Part shown: positions 1 to 9,817 of the stretch, one piece after another | Position numbering within the stretch: position 1 is the stretch's first letter | How the letters are laid out: the number at the start of each line of letters is the position of its first letter | Assembly: GCF_900100045.1 (NCBI RefSeq) | Contig: NZ_FNEA01000019.1 | Span: forward strand, 43,634-107,633 | Length of the DNA: 64,000 nt | From: Paracoccus denitrificans | Lineage (GTDB): Bacteria > Pseudomonadota > Alphaproteobacteria > Rhodobacterales > Rhodobacteraceae | Direction: 5' to 3' | Notes under the pieces: generated by a model | Told to the model about the DNA's origin: nothing | The model's input: the letters and a program-made list of their open reading frames with translations, nothing else | The model's database searches: none | Translations under genes and position numbers: made by a program

Positions 1-708
1 GATCAGCGCGTCGTAGCGCAGCGCCAGTTCCGCCGGGGTCAGCACGGTCTTCGACGGCAGGCCGAAAAAGCGCAGCTCGGTGCCGTGGCCGTCGAACTGG
101 TCGAAGCCCAGCGAAAGCCAGCCGCCGCCCTTGAGAAAGCGCAGCATGGCGGCCAGCCCGGCGCGGCCGCGCGGGAACATCGGCTCGGCGATGGCGCGCA
201 TGGCGGGGATGTAATGGCGGTTGAAGGCCTCGTTGTTCATCGGCCGGTAAAGCGCGCCTACCGGCCAGCCGCGCCCGGTCAGCGCCGCGCGCATGGCATC
301 GTAGTTGCCGAAATGCGCCACGGCCAGAATGACCGGCCGGCCTGCCTGCGCGGCCTGTTCCAGCGCCGGCAGGCCGGGGCCGGTCAGGGGATCGGTCCGG
401 TGGATGCGGTCGGTGAACTCGGTGCCGGAATAGATCTCGGCCAGCGAGCGGCCGGCATTGTCCGGCACCGCGCGGGTCAGGCGGCGGACCTCGGAGGCCG
501 AAAGGTCGGGGCGCGCCATGGCCAGGTTGGCGCGGATGCGCCTGCGCCAGCCGGCGAGGGGGCCCAGCACATGGGCGAAGAACCAGCCCATGGCGGGGAT
601 GCGCCGCTCATAGGGCAGGATGCGGGCCAGGCCCATGATGGCAAGGAAGGCGCCGTTGGCGATGCGGTCGCGCAGCGGCGCGGCGTCCTGGGTTTCGGTC
701 TCGCTCAT
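1..708 (-). CDS. Lipid A biosynthesis-type (LpxL/HtrB) acyltransferase, C-terminus outside window
   Basis: This membrane-associated acyltransferase probably adds a secondary acyl chain to lipid A or acylates a lysophospholipid. Only the first 236 residues lie in the window. The catalytic HX4D motif is seen as HFGNYD at residues 132-137, and a second conserved block (FDGHGTELRFFGLPS) follows near residue 200. The start is the ATG at 708, which begins MSETETQD. The gene sits 25 nt downstream of the exporter gene on the same strand, so the two are probably co-transcribed. The family is well supported. The exact acceptor (lipid A or lysophospholipid) cannot be told from the visible part. Confidence 0.85.
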   Translation of the reverse strand, partial: MSETETQDAAPLRDRIANGAFLAIMGLARILPYERRIPAMGWFFAHVLGPLAGWRRRIRANLAMARPDLSASEVRRLTRAVPDNAGRSLAEIYSGTEFTDRIHRTDPLTGPGLPALEQAAQAGRPVILAVAHFGNYDAMRAALTGRGWPVGALYRPMNNEAFNRHYIPAMRAIAEPMFPRGRAGLAAMLRFLKGGGWLSLGFDQFDGHGTELRFFGLPSKTVLTPAELALRYDALI

Positions 709-733
709 CGCGGTCCTGCTTCTGGGCTTCGGT

Positions 734-1660
734 TCATGCGGGCCGGTGCATGGCGCGGGCCTCGCGCATCCAGACATATATGCCCGCGACCACGATGATC
801 AACGCACCGACAAAGGTCCAGAGGTCGGGCAGGGTGCCCCAGAAGAGCCAGCCCCAGAACCCGGCCCAGATCAGCCCGGTATAGCCGAAGGGGGCGATGG
901 CTGCGGCCTCGGCCAGCGAGAAGGCCCGGATCAACAGAGCCTGCGCCGCCGTACCGAGCCCGCCGAGCAGCAGGAAGGCCCAGATGTCCCCGGCCGCGAC
1001 GGGCTGCCAGAAGAAGGGCACCGCGAGCGAGGAGAGGATCGAGCCGACCAGCGCCGACCACAGCACCGAGGTCGCGGTGGAATCGCTGCGCGCGATGCGG
1101 GTCAGCAGGGCGCCGGCCGCATAGGTGAAGGCGGCGACCAGCGCCAGCAGCGCGGCGGGATGGAACACGCCCGCGCCGGGGCGGATGATGATCATGGCGC
1201 CGCACAGCGCGGCGAGAATGCCGAGGACGCGGCGGATGCCGATCGATTCGCCCAGGAAGATCGCCGCGCCCAGCGTAATCAGCACCGGGTTGATGTCCAT
1301 GATCGCCGTGGCCTCGGCCAGGCCGATGAACTGCAATGCACTGAAGAACAGCAGGATCGAGGCCAGTTGCGTCACGCCGCGAAAGAACTGCACCACCGGG
1401 CGGCGGGTGGCCAGGGTGCTGCGCAGCCTGGGCGCGAAGATTACCGCGACGATGGCCAGGTTGGTGACGAAGCGCACCCAGACCACCTGCACCGGATGGT
1501 AGAGCGTCGAGAGATGCTTGCCGGTCGCATCCATCAGCGTGAACAGCAGGATCGCCAGCAGCAGAAGCAGGATGCCGCGCAATTGCGTCGAGCGGGCCGG
1601 ATCGCCGGCGGGCGCGAGGATCGGTGCCACTGCGCCGGGATCGGCTTTTGGCGGGGTCAT
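734..1660 (-). CDS. EamA/DMT-family exporter (RhaT/RarD-like)
   Basis: This 308-residue inner-membrane protein belongs to the drug/metabolite transporter superfamily. It shows about ten hydrophobic helices in two similar halves, the usual two-EamA-domain layout. The first helix begins near residue 29 after a polar N-terminal stretch. Members export amino acids, metabolites or toxic compounds, and the substrate here cannot be predicted. The ATG at 1660 is the first start in frame and gives the family's normal length. The gene lies between transketolase (upstream, same strand, separated by a repeat-bearing spacer of 184 nt) and the acyltransferase, with which it is probably co-transcribed. Confidence 0.85.
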   Translation of the reverse strand: MTPPKADPGAVAPILAPAGDPARSTQLRGILLLLLAILLFTLMDATGKHLSTLYHPVQVVWVRFVTNLAIVAVIFAPRLRSTLATRRPVVQFFRGVTQLASILLFFSALQFIGLAEATAIMDINPVLITLGAAIFLGESIGIRRVLGILAALCGAMIIIRPGAGVFHPAALLALVAAFTYAAGALLTRIARSDSTATSVLWSALVGSILSSLAVPFFWQPVAAGDIWAFLLLGGLGTAAQALLIRAFSLAEAAAIAPFGYTGLIWAGFWGWLFWGTLPDLWTFVGALIIVVAGIYVWMREARAMHRPA

Positions 1661-1715
1661 GCTGCTTCCTTGGGCCTGGGCGCCTTGGGGCGGGCTGGTG
1701 CGCGCCCCGGGTGCC

Positions 1716-1804
1716 GTCGCATGAGTATTTGGGAAACGGTGAAAAACCGGGCGAGCCGGGCGCCCCTGGGCGCTGTCGCATGAGTATTTGAGGAACGAAG
1801 AAGC
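1716..1804 (-). repeat. Composite extragenic repeat, copy 1 (two ATGAGTATTTG modules)
   Basis: Two related modules lie in the spacer between transketolase and the exporter. Read on the minus strand, the first module is GCTTCTTCGTTC, a pyrimidine, then TCAAATACTCATGCG (1804 to 1776). The second is CACCGTTTCCCAAATACTC (1741 to 1723). A GC-rich linker separates them. The same two modules, in the same order, recur at 29047-29143. The element directly follows the transketolase terminator-like hairpin. Its function is unknown. Confidence 0.8.
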
Positions 1805-1807
1805 GTG

Positions 1808-1835
1808 CGGGCCGCACCCTGGAGAGCGCGGCCCG
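1808..1835 (-). terminator. Terminator-like hairpin after transketolase
   Basis: CGGGCCGC at 1808-1815 pairs perfectly with GCGGCCCG at 1828-1835. The hairpin starts nine bases past the transketolase stop. On the minus strand it is followed by a pyrimidine-rich stretch containing CTTCTTCGTTCC. The tail is not a pure T run, so its efficiency is uncertain. Confidence 0.6.
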
Positions 1836-1844
1836 GTGTCTGGA

Positions 1845-3863
1845 TCAGCCCAGCAGGCGGCGGGCTTCGGCGGCGGCCGCCTCGGCGGTGATGCCGAACT
1901 CCTTGTAGAGCACCGGCGCCGGGGCAGAGGCGCCGAAGCCGATCATGCCGATGAAGCCCGAGGTCTCCTCGCGCCCGCGCTCGCCCAGGAGCAGCCAGTC
2001 CCAGGGCTGGCGCACGGCGGCCTCGATGGCGACGCGCACCGTGCCGGCGGGCAGGACTTGCCGGCGGTATTCGGCATCCTGGTCGCGGAACAGCTCCATC
2101 GACGGGACCGAGACGACGCGGGTGGGCACGCCCTCGGCCTCCAGCGCATCGCGTGCGGCGACGGCGATCTCGACCTCGGAGCCCGAGGCCATCAGGATCA
2201 CCTTGGGCGCGGCGCTGGCCTCGCGCAGGACATAGGCGCCGCGGGCGGTCAGGTTCTCGCCCGCCTGTTCGCGCAGCATCGGCAGGTTCTGGCGCGACAG
2301 CGCCAGCACGGCCGGGGTGGATTCGCTCGACAGCGCGATTTCCCAGGCCTCGGCGGTCTCGATCAGGTCGCAGGGGCGCAGGGTCAGCGTGTTGGGCGTG
2401 GCGCGGCAGATCGCCAGATGCTCGACCGGCTGGTGGGTCGGGCCGTCCTCGCCCAGGCCGATACTGTCATGGGTCATGACATAGGTCACCGGCAGGCCCA
2501 TCAGCGCCGAGAGCCGCATGGCGCCGCGCGCGTAATCGGTGAAGCACATGAAGGTGCCGCCATAGGGGCGCAGCCCGCCATGCAGCCAGAGGCCGTTCAT
2601 CGCTGCCGCCATGCCGTGTTCGCGGATGCCGTAGTTGATATAGCGGCCCTTGCGGTTTTCCGGCGAGAAGGTGCCCAGATCCTTGGTCCTGGTGTTGTTC
2701 GAGCCGGTCAGGTCGGCCGAGCCGCCGATGGTTTCGGGCAGTTCGGGGTTCACCACCTCCAGCACCATCTCGCTGGCCTTGCGGGTGGCGACCTTGGGCT
2801 TGCTGTCCAGCGCCTGCTGTTTCAGCGCCGCGATGGTCGGGGCAAGCCGTTCGCTGACGCCGCCCGAGATGCGGCGGGCGAATTCGTCGCGGTTCTCTGC
2901 CGCATCGACGCGGGCGGCCCAGGCTTCGCGTGCCTCGCGGCCCTTGGCGCCGATGGCGCGCCATTCGGCCAGGATGTCCTCGGGGATGACGAAGGCGGGC
3001 GAATCCCAGCCCAGCACCTCGCGCGCGGCGACGATTTCCGCCGCCCCCAGCGCCGAGCCGTGCACGCCCGAGCTGTCCTGCTTGTTCGGCGCGCCGTAGC
3101 CGATGATGGTCTTGCAGGCGACCAGCACCGGGCGGTCGTCCTTGCCGCTGGCGGCATCGGCCAGCGCGCGCTCGATATCGGCCGGGTCGTGGCCGTCGCA
3201 GGACAGCGTGCGCCAGCCCGAGGCCTCGAAGCGTTTCAGCTGGTCGGTCGAATCCGACAGCGACACCCGGCCGTCGATGGTGATGTCGTTGTTGTCCCAG
3301 AGCACGATCAGGTTTCCGAGCTTCTGGTGGCCGGCCAGGCCGACGGCCTCCTGGCTGATGCCCTCCATCAGGCAGCCGTCGCCGGCGATGACCCAGGTCT
3401 TGTGGCTGCACAGCCCCTCGCCGAACTGGGCGCGCATCGCCTCTTCGGCGATGGCGAAGCCGACGGCGGTGGCGATGCCCTGGCCCAGCGGGCCGGTCGT
3501 CGTCTCGACGCCCTCGGCATGGCCGAATTCCGGGTGGCCGGCGGTGATCGAGCCCCATTGCCGGAAATTGCGGATCTGGTCGATCGACATCTGCTCGTAG
3601 CCGGTCAGGTAGAGCAGCGAATAGATCAGCATCGAGCCGTGGCCGGCCGACAGCACGAAGCGGTCGCGGTCGAACCAGTTCGGTGCGGCGGCGTCGAATT
3701 TCAGATGGTTGCGGAACAGGACCGTGGCGACGTCGGCCATGCCCATCGGCATGCCGGGATGGCCCGAGTTCGCGGCCTCGACGGCGTCCATGGAAAGGGC
3801 GCGGATCGCGGTGGCGAGGCGCCAGTGAGCGGGATCGGCCTTGCGGCGGTCGGCGATGTCCAT
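1845..3863 (-). CDS. tkt: Transketolase
   Basis: This cytoplasmic thiamine-diphosphate enzyme moves two-carbon ketol units between sugar phosphates in the pentose phosphate pathway, or the Calvin cycle in autotrophic relatives. It has 672 residues, normal for the family. Visible signatures are [11 protein letters not shown] near the N-terminus, the ThDP/metal motif GDGCLMEG followed by WDNN, the conserved [19 protein letters not shown] block split over the Pyr domain, and the C-terminal transketolase domain. The start is the ATG at 3863 (MDIADRRK), because residues upstream of it in frame do not resemble the family. The ribosome site is weak. The gene is divergent from the glycosyltransferase gene, with 94 nt between them. 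The call is secure. Confidence 0.97.
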   Translation of the reverse strand: MDIADRRKADPAHWRLATAIRALSMDAVEAANSGHPGMPMGMADVATVLFRNHLKFDAAAPNWFDRDRFVLSAGHGSMLIYSLLYLTGYEQMSIDQIRNFRQWGSITAGHPEFGHAEGVETTTGPLGQGIATAVGFAIAEEAMRAQFGEGLCSHKTWVIAGDGCLMEGISQEAVGLAGHQKLGNLIVLWDNNDITIDGRVSLSDSTDQLKRFEASGWRTLSCDGHDPADIERALADAASGKDDRPVLVACKTIIGYGAPNKQDSSGVHGSALGAAEIVAAREVLGWDSPAFVIPEDILAEWRAIGAKGREAREAWAARVDAAENRDEFARRISGGVSERLAPTIAALKQQALDSKPKVATRKASEMVLEVVNPELPETIGGSADLTGSNNTRTKDLGTFSPENRKGRYINYGIREHGMAAAMNGLWLHGGLRPYGGTFMCFTDYARGAMRLSALMGLPVTYVMTHDSIGLGEDGPTHQPVEHLAICRATPNTLTLRPCDLIETAEAWEIALSSESTPAVLALSRQNLPMLREQAGENLTARGAYVLREASAAPKVILMASGSEVEIAVAARDALEAEGVPTRVVSVPSMELFRDQDAEYRRQVLPAGTVRVAIEAAVRQPWDWLLLGERGREETSGFIGMIGFGASAPAPVLYKEFGITAEAAAAEARRLLG

Positions 3864-3918
3864 ATCGGGATTCCGTGCTGTTGTATGGCGGCACGTCCTG
3901 ATAGGCAGGAGGGCGCGC

Positions 3919-3928
3919 GGTTGCAACC
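3919..3928. promoter_or_regulatory. Palindrome in the tkt / glycosyltransferase divergent spacer
   Basis: A perfect 10-bp palindrome, GGTTGCAACC, lies midway in the 94-nt spacer between two divergent genes. Its position fits an operator for one or both genes, but no regulator can be named. A 10-bp palindrome can also occur by chance. Confidence 0.25.
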
Positions 3929-3957
3929 CGCCACGGGATCGGAGGGGACGGTTTCGC

Positions 3958-5922
3958 ATGACACAGGGCCAGGCCATCGTCGGTTTCCGGCAGGATCGGA
4001 TCGGGGCGCGGCTGATCTGCATGCTCAACGTCATGCGCCTGTCGCGCAAGTTCGGCGTCCCCGGCCGCTATCTCTGGCTTTCGCAGCCCGACGGCCCCTA
4101 TCCCGAGCTGGTCGACCCGCGCGACTTCCTGGCCTCCGAATTCGTGGCCGCGCATATCGATATCGTCGCGCATGCGCCCGAGCGGTCGGGCCTGCGCAAC
4201 CTGCCCGCCGCGGCGCCAGGCATGAACGGCGCCGGCTTCGCCCGCACCCTGGCCGAGGGGCAGCGCTATGAATGCGACGCCATGTCCGAGATCGTGCGCT
4301 TCATGGACGAATCCGAGGCCGAGGCGGCGGAGGGGCTGCGCGCGGCGGCGGCCGAGCTTGCCCTGTCGCCGCGCCTGACACGGGCGCTGGCGCGGGCGCG
4401 GCGCATCCTGGCGGGGGTGGGCGGCGGCCAGCCGCTGGCCATCCATGTGCGGCGCGGCGACATCCTGGACGGCGATCCGTGGTCCTATTCCTCCTGGGCG
4501 TCGAAATATGTGCCCGACGAATTCTTCCGCGCCTTCGTCGCGGACAGGGAGGGGCCGGTGATCGCCTTTTCCGACACCCCTGCGGCGGTCGGGCATCTGC
4601 GTCGCGGCGATCCGCGCATCCTGCCCGTGAACGAGTTGCTCGACCATGGCCGGCTCTCGGCGGCCGAGCGGGACCTGCTGGAACTGCTGCTGATGGCCGG
4701 TTGCGCCGAGGTGGGGGCGCCCAGCCACAGCGCCTTTTCGCGCGCGGCGGCGATGATCGGGCACTGCCGGATCGTGGCGTTGCCCGGCGCGCTGCCCGCC
4801 GATGCGCAGCTTGAAAACCATGATGCGCTGCTGGACCGGGTGATCGCGCAGCCTGACAGCTTCTTTGCGCCCGGCGACCTGGCGCAAAGCGTAAGCTATG
4901 CCGCGCGCTACGCCGCAAGCTGCGGGCGAGGCACCGAACTGGTCGATGCGCTGGCCGGTCGCCTCGATCTATTGGAGCGCTTCCCGTTTCTTTATCGCGA
5001 GCTTGCGCTGCTGGCCTGGTTGGCAGGGCGCAGGCGACAGGCGCGGGAACTGGCGCAGCGGGGCCTGGCGGTGCCGTCGATGCGCAACCGCGACAAGCCG
5101 CAATGCCGGCAGGTGCTGCTGGTGACCGGTGGGCGGGGCGGGGATGCGGACGGGTCCGGCGGCGGTCTGGACGCGGGTTTTCTGGACATGCTCTTTGCCG
5201 GGCGCGCGGCCGAGGGGCCGATCATGCCGGGGCTGGCGCATCGGCTGATGCGCGAGGGCGCCGCCGCGGGCCGGGCACTTGGCTTTGCGCCCGAACTGCT
5301 GGCGGTTCATGCCCAGCCCGATCCGGTTCGCGGCAAGGGCCGGATCCTGCCGCTTTGGGTGCTGCGAATCGATTGGTCGGAATTCGTGCGCGATCCGGGG
5401 CCGCAGCGCGAAATGCTGCTCTGGCCCGACCTGTGGCGCAAGCTTGAGCCCTTTGGCGAGCGTCTGGCGGGGATCGAGGCGGGGCTGGCCAAGGGCGGCA
5501 ATCCCGTGCTGGATGACAAGGATGCGGCATGGCTGGGCTTTTGCGCCTCGGTCCTGAGGCTGCATGGCCGGCTGAATCGCGCCTTTGCGATCCTGCACTG
5601 GCCGGACGCGGCGCGACCCGGCAGGATGCTGACGCGCAAGCGGCTGGCCGATGCCTGTTTCGCTGCCGGGAATCGCAAGGCCGGCTGGCGCTGGCTGGAT
5701 GCGGCGCTGGAGACGGCGCCCGACCAGCCGCTCTTGCGGCTGTCGGCGGCGCTGCGCGCGGTGGAAGGGCAGGACCGCGCAAGGGCCGAGGCGCATTTGC
5801 GCGCGGCCGAGGCGGTCTGGCCGGACCTGCGCCTGACCGAAACCCTGCACCGCGCATTGCGCAGGCAGATGCGGGCCGGGGCGCCGGCGGATGCCGCAGC
5901 CGATGTCGCGTGCGCCGGATGA
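3958..5922 (+). CDS. Putative glycosyltransferase with fucosyltransferase-like HVRRGD motif
   Basis: The 654-residue soluble protein carries HVRRGD at residues 163-168, the GDP-sugar-binding signature of GT11/O-fucosyltransferase-like folds. It is preceded by an N-terminal QAIVGF...GARL segment of the same type and followed by a Ser/Pro-containing [14 protein letters not shown] block typical of these enzymes. The C-terminal half (about 300-640) is Ala/Leu/Arg-rich and helical, resembling TPR-like repeats. The ATG at 3958 is chosen because GGAGGGG precedes it at good spacing; the frame continues upstream but lacks family-like sequence. Donor and acceptor are unknown. A role in cell-surface glycan synthesis is inferred from the motif and from the GDP-sugar genes elsewhere in the window. 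Confidence 0.65.
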   Translation: MTQGQAIVGFRQDRIGARLICMLNVMRLSRKFGVPGRYLWLSQPDGPYPELVDPRDFLASEFVAAHIDIVAHAPERSGLRNLPAAAPGMNGAGFARTLAEGQRYECDAMSEIVRFMDESEAEAAEGLRAAAAELALSPRLTRALARARRILAGVGGGQPLAIHVRRGDILDGDPWSYSSWASKYVPDEFFRAFVADREGPVIAFSDTPAAVGHLRRGDPRILPVNELLDHGRLSAAERDLLELLLMAGCAEVGAPSHSAFSRAAAMIGHCRIVALPGALPADAQLENHDALLDRVIAQPDSFFAPGDLAQSVSYAARYAASCGRGTELVDALAGRLDLLERFPFLYRELALLAWLAGRRRQARELAQRGLAVPSMRNRDKPQCRQVLLVTGGRGGDADGSGGGLDAGFLDMLFAGRAAEGPIMPGLAHRLMREGAAAGRALGFAPELLAVHAQPDPVRGKGRILPLWVLRIDWSEFVRDPGPQREMLLWPDLWRKLEPFGERLAGIEAGLAKGGNPVLDDKDAAWLGFCASVLRLHGRLNRAFAILHWPDAARPGRMLTRKRLADACFAAGNRKAGWRWLDAALETAPDQPLLRLSAALRAVEGQDRARAEAHLRAAEAVWPDLRLTETLHRALRRQMRAGAPADAAADVACAG

Positions 5923-6012
5923 TCACGCGATCGTCATAAAGCATTTGCCAAAAGCCGGCCGCCGTCGCACCCTTGCAGGAAAAGCAGCGAATTTTCCAAC
6001 GATGGGGGCATC

Positions 6013-7503
6013 ATGGCCAAAACCGCAACTCCGGTGGTCGATCCGGTAGACGAGATCCTGCCGCCGCTGCGCATGACGACCCTGGGCTTGCAGCACGTTC
6101 TGGTCATGTATGCCGGCGCGGTCGCCGTGCCGCTGATCGTCGGGCGGGCGCTGCGGCTTTCGCCCGAGGACGTGGCCTTCCTGATCTCGGCCGACCTGTT
6201 TTGCTGCGGCATCGCCACCATCATCCAGTCGCTGGGCGTCACGCGCTGGTTCGGCATCCAGTTGCCGGTGATGATGGGCGTCACCTTCGCCTCGGTCGGG
6301 CCGATGGTCGCCATGGCCAATGCCTATCCGGGGCCGGAGGGCGCGCGGATGATCTTTGGCGCCATCATCGGGGCGGGGATCGTCGCCATGCTGATCGCGC
6401 CCTTTGTCGGGCGGATGCTGAAATTCTTTCCGCCGCTGGTCACCGGCACCATCATCCTGGTGATCGGCGTCACGCTGATGCGGGTGGGGATCAACTGGAT
6501 CTTCGGCAACCCGGTCGGCCCGACCGCGCCCAAGGTCGTCGATCCGGTTGCCATGGGCTGGCTGAACCAGCTGCGCGAACTGGCCGGAACCGGCGCCGTG
6601 CCGGCGCTGCCCGAGGGCTTTGCCCCCGCGCCCAGCGTGCAGAACCCGCTTTATGCCCAACCGGTGAACATCGTCATCTCGGGCGTGGTTCTGGTCGCGA
6701 TCCTGGTGATCGCGCGCTTTGGCCGCGGTTTCGTCGCCAATATCGCGGTGCTCCTGGGCATGCTGATCGGCGCCGCGCTGACCATCGTGCTGGGTCAGAT
6801 GACCTTCGAGAAGGTGGCCGAGGCGCATTGGTTCGGCATCGTCGCGCCCTTTCATTTCGGCACGCCGATCTTCGATCCGGTGCTGATCGTGACCATGGTG
6901 CTGGTGATGATCGTGGTGATGATCGAATCGACCGGCATGTTCCTGGCTCTGGGTGAGATGACCGGGCGCGAGATCACGCCGCAGCGCCTGACCGCCGGCC
7001 TGCGCACCGACGGGTTGGGGACGCTGATCGGCGGCATCTTCAACACCTTCCCTTATACCTCCTTCAGCCAGAACGTCGGCCTTGTCGGCGTCACGGGGAT
7101 CAAGAGCCGCTTCATCTGCGTCGCGGGCGGGCTGATCCTGATCCTGTTCGGGCTGGTGCCGAAGATGGGTGCGGCGGTCGAATCGCTGCCGACCCCGGTG
7201 CTGGGCGGCGCGGGGCTCGTCATGTTCGGCATGGTCGCCGCGACCGGGATCCGCATCCTCTCGACGGTGGATTTCGCCGGCAACCGCAACAACCTGTTCG
7301 TGGTGGCGGTGGCGCTCGGCTTCGGGATGATCCCGCTGATCGCCCCGGACTTCAAGCAATGGATGCCGCATGCCATCCACCCGCTGGTCGAATCGGGCAT
7401 CCTGCTGGCGACCATCGCGGCGGTGGCGCTGAACGCCTTTTTCAACGGCACCGGCGGCAGCGTCGAGGACGCCAAGCGCGCCGCCGGCATGGCCGATCAC
7501 TGA
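6013..7503 (+). CDS. NCS2-family nucleobase (xanthine/uracil/urate) permease
   Basis: This 496-residue inner-membrane symporter belongs to the nucleobase:cation symporter-2 family and imports xanthine, urate or uracil with a cation. It has about 12-14 hydrophobic segments. The family signature [QEP]NxGxxxxT is seen as QNVGLVGVT in the C-terminal half, and the N-terminal segment LGLQHVLVMYAGAVAVP is typical. The lack of genes for purine breakdown next to it leaves the substrate open. The ATG at 6013 follows a weak GGGGGC site. Its stop overlaps the stop of the convergent CorC-like gene by 7 nt (7497-7503), so neither gene has its own terminator there. Confidence 0.9.
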   Translation: MAKTATPVVDPVDEILPPLRMTTLGLQHVLVMYAGAVAVPLIVGRALRLSPEDVAFLISADLFCCGIATIIQSLGVTRWFGIQLPVMMGVTFASVGPMVAMANAYPGPEGARMIFGAIIGAGIVAMLIAPFVGRMLKFFPPLVTGTIILVIGVTLMRVGINWIFGNPVGPTAPKVVDPVAMGWLNQLRELAGTGAVPALPEGFAPAPSVQNPLYAQPVNIVISGVVLVAILVIARFGRGFVANIAVLLGMLIGAALTIVLGQMTFEKVAEAHWFGIVAPFHFGTPIFDPVLIVTMVLVMIVVMIESTGMFLALGEMTGREITPQRLTAGLRTDGLGTLIGGIFNTFPYTSFSQNVGLVGVTGIKSRFICVAGGLILILFGLVPKMGAAVESLPTPVLGGAGLVMFGMVAATGIRILSTVDFAGNRNNLFVVAVALGFGMIPLIAPDFKQWMPHAIHPLVESGILLATIAAVALNAFFNGTGGSVEDAKRAAGMADH

Positions 7504-8849
7504 TCGGGGGCGGGCTCGCTCGCTGGGGGCAGCTCCAGCGGGCGGATGCGCAGCCGGGTGATGCGGTTTTCCCGCCGCGACAGCACCTCGAAGCGGTAGC
7601 CATGGAACGAGAACACCTGGCCCGCCGAGGGGATCGACTGGGCCATGTGGATCACCAGGCCGGCGACGGTATTGGCCTCGTCGTCGGGCAGGGTCCAGTC
7701 CAGCGCCCGGTTCAGGTCGCGGATGGTCATCGCGCCGTCGACCAGGTAATCGCCCTGCGCGTTCGGCACCAGGGTCTGCGCGGCGTCCATGTCGTGCTCG
7801 TCGGTGATCTCGCCGACGATCTCTTCCAGGATGTCCTCCAGCGTGATCAGCCCGCGCAGGCTGCCATATTCGTCCACCACCAGCGCGAAATGCGTGCGCC
7901 GCTTCATGAACTCCTGCATCTGCTCGTCCAGCGGCGTGGTGTCGGGCACGAAATAGGGCGGCATGGCGATGCTGAGAACGTCGAAGCCGCGCAACGCCTC
8001 GGGGCCGCCCTCCTGCATGGCCCGGCGCACGCCGCGCAGCAGATCCTTGGCATGGATCACGCCCACGACGTTCTCGCGCTCGCCGCGATAGACGGGCAGG
8101 CGGGTATGCGGGCTTTTCAGCACCAGATCCAGCACCGCGTCGGCGGACAGGCCGGCATCGATCATCTCGATGTTCGAGCGGTGCAGCATGATCTCCTCGA
8201 CCGAACGCTCGCTCAGGTCCAGCGCGCCCATCAGCAGGTCGCGCTCTTCCTTTTGCACGGCTCCGCTGGATTGTGCGACGGCCAGCGCGTCGGCGATCTC
8301 GTCCTGGACCGAAAAGACCGGGCCCGTGCCGCCGGCGCGGATGCCCAGGGGCGCCAGCAGGCCGCGCGCGATCAGCCGCACCGTCCAGACCACGGGCGCA
8401 AGGATCCGGGCCAGCACCCCCAGCGGCCGGGCGATGCGGCCGGCCATTTCCTCGGGGGCGATGCGGGCCAGGCTGCGGGGCAGCACCTCGGCCAGCACCA
8501 GCAGCAAAAGCGCCAGGACCAGCACCGCAAGCGCCATCCCGCCCCAACCCGAGATGCGCAGGCCAAGCGCGGCGGCAAGGCTGGTGGCCAGCAGCTTGAC
8601 CAGATTGTTGCCGACAAGGATCGCGCCGTTCAGGTTTTCGCTGTTCTCCCTGGCCTCCAGCGCATCGGCCGCCCGCTGGTCGCCCTTGTCGGCGCGGGCG
8701 CGCAGCTTGCTGCGGCTTGCGGCACCCAGCGCCGTCTCGGCGCCCGAGAAAAAGGCCGAAAGCGCCAGAAGCAGCAGGATCGCCGCGACGATCGGCCAGA
8801 AGGCCGGATCATGGGCGGGCAGGGCGTCCGGGACAGTCGGGGACATCAT
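7497..8849 (-). CDS. HlyC/CorC-family (CNNM) CBS-domain membrane protein
   Basis: The 450-residue protein has an N-terminal membrane domain (DUF21/CNNM, about residues 10-190, four hydrophobic segments), a CBS pair (about 205-335, including HTRLPVYRGERENVVGVIHAKDLL) and a C-terminal CorC_HlyC domain. Family members act in Mg2+/Co2+ efflux or related ion homeostasis. The older name hemolysin is misleading. Two adjacent ATGs (8849 and 8846) are possible. The first gives a 4-nt overlap with the xerD stop, a spacing repeated throughout this window. The gene is the last of an operon that starts at the small membrane protein near 11.7 kb. Confidence 0.9.
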   Translation of the reverse strand: MMSPTVPDALPAHDPAFWPIVAAILLLLALSAFFSGAETALGAASRSKLRARADKGDQRAADALEARENSENLNGAILVGNNLVKLLATSLAAALGLRISGWGGMALAVLVLALLLLVLAEVLPRSLARIAPEEMAGRIARPLGVLARILAPVVWTVRLIARGLLAPLGIRAGGTGPVFSVQDEIADALAVAQSSGAVQKEERDLLMGALDLSERSVEEIMLHRSNIEMIDAGLSADAVLDLVLKSPHTRLPVYRGERENVVGVIHAKDLLRGVRRAMQEGGPEALRGFDVLSIAMPPYFVPDTTPLDEQMQEFMKRRTHFALVVDEYGSLRGLITLEDILEEIVGEITDEHDMDAAQTLVPNAQGDYLVDGAMTIRDLNRALDWTLPDDEANTVAGLVIHMAQSIPSAGQVFSFHGYRFEVLSRRENRITRLRIRPLELPPASEPAPDQ

Positions 8850-9817
8850 TGCTCGTTCTCGTCCCCGCGGCCCTTGGCCAGCGGATGGTGGTTCAGCACC
8901 AGATCGCGCATCCGCGTGTCCATGACATGGGTATAGATCTCGGTCGTGCCCAGATCGGCATGGCCCAAGAGCGTCTGGATGGCGCGCAGATCGGCGCCGC
9001 CTTCCAGCAGATGCGTGGCAAAGGCGTGGCGGATGACGTGGGGCGAGACGCGGGCGGGGTCGATCCCCGCCGCCAGCGCCAATTGCCCCAGCAGCGCGTT
9101 CATCGCCTGCCGGGTCATGTGCCCTTCGCGGCTGGGGGCGGGAAACAGCCAGCGTGCGCCCTTGCCGGCGACTAGCCGGCCCAGCGGGCTTTCCGCCGGC
9201 GCGTCGTCGCGCCGCTTCAGCCAGGCGGCCAGTGCCCGGCGGGCGGGGTCGCTGAGTGGCACCATGCGTTCCTTGCCGCCCTTGCCGCGGATGAGCAGCA
9301 GCGCCGGATCGCCGCGGCAGGCCCCGACCGGCAGCGAGACCAGCTCGCTGACCCGCATGCCGGTGGCATAGACCAGTTCGACCAGCACCAGGTTGCGGGC
9401 GCGCTCGGTTTCGTTGCGGCCGATGCGGGGCAGGGCGTCCAGCATGGCCTGCACCTCGGCGCGGTCCAGGACCTTGGGCAGGCGCTGCGCACGCCCCGGC
9501 CCGCTGATGCGGCCGGCGGGGTCGTCCTCGCGCCAGCCCTCGTCCAGCGCGAAGCGGGTCAGTTGCCGGATCGCGGACAGCCGCCGCGCCCGCGTCGCCC
9601 GCGACAGGCCCTGGGCATCGCAATGGGACAGGTAGTCCTCGACCCCCTCGCGCGGGACGGTCAGCAGCGTTTCGTCCCGGGCGGCCAGCCAGTCCACGAA
9701 ATCCCGCAGGTCGCGGCCATAGGCCAGAAGCGTGTTGCGCGCCGCCCCCGCCTCGGCTGCCTGCGCGTCGAGAAAGGCCGAGATCCGGCCCCGGTCGTCG
9801 AGGCGGCCGCGGCTCAT
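8846..9817 (-). CDS. xerD: Tyrosine recombinase XerD
   Basis: This 323-residue site-specific recombinase resolves chromosome dimers at dif together with XerC. An N-terminal SAM-like domain (about 10-95) precedes the catalytic domain. The full catalytic set is visible: Arg155 (GMRVSEL), Lys179, His260 and Arg263 (HVIRHAFATHL), His286 (LLGHADLG) and the nucleophile Tyr295 (TTEIYTHV). Length and motifs fit housekeeping XerD rather than a phage integrase, and no mobile element surrounds it. It overlaps by 4 nt both the uncharacterised gene upstream and the CorC-like gene downstream, so it is translated as part of that operon. Confidence 0.93.
   Translation of the reverse strand: MSRGRLDDRGRISAFLDAQAAEAGAARNTLLAYGRDLRDFVDWLAARDETLLTVPREGVEDYLSHCDAQGLSRATRARRLSAIRQLTRFALDEGWREDDPAGRISGPGRAQRLPKVLDRAEVQAMLDALPRIGRNETERARNLVLVELVYATGMRVSELVSLPVGACRGDPALLLIRGKGGKERMVPLSDPARRALAAWLKRRDDAPAESPLGRLVAGKGARWLFPAPSREGHMTRQAMNALLGQLALAAGIDPARVSPHVIRHAFATHLLEGGADLRAIQTLLGHADLGTTEIYTHVMDTRMRDLVLNHHPLAKGRGDENEQ

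Noticed and set aside
5923..6012. A purine riboswitch before the NCS2 permease gene
   Set aside because: The 90-nt spacer shows no purine-aptamer core and no competing terminator.
8846..9817. XerD-like gene as a phage or integron integrase
   Set aside because: Length, motifs and coupling to conserved genes fit the housekeeping recombinase, and no mobile element surrounds it.
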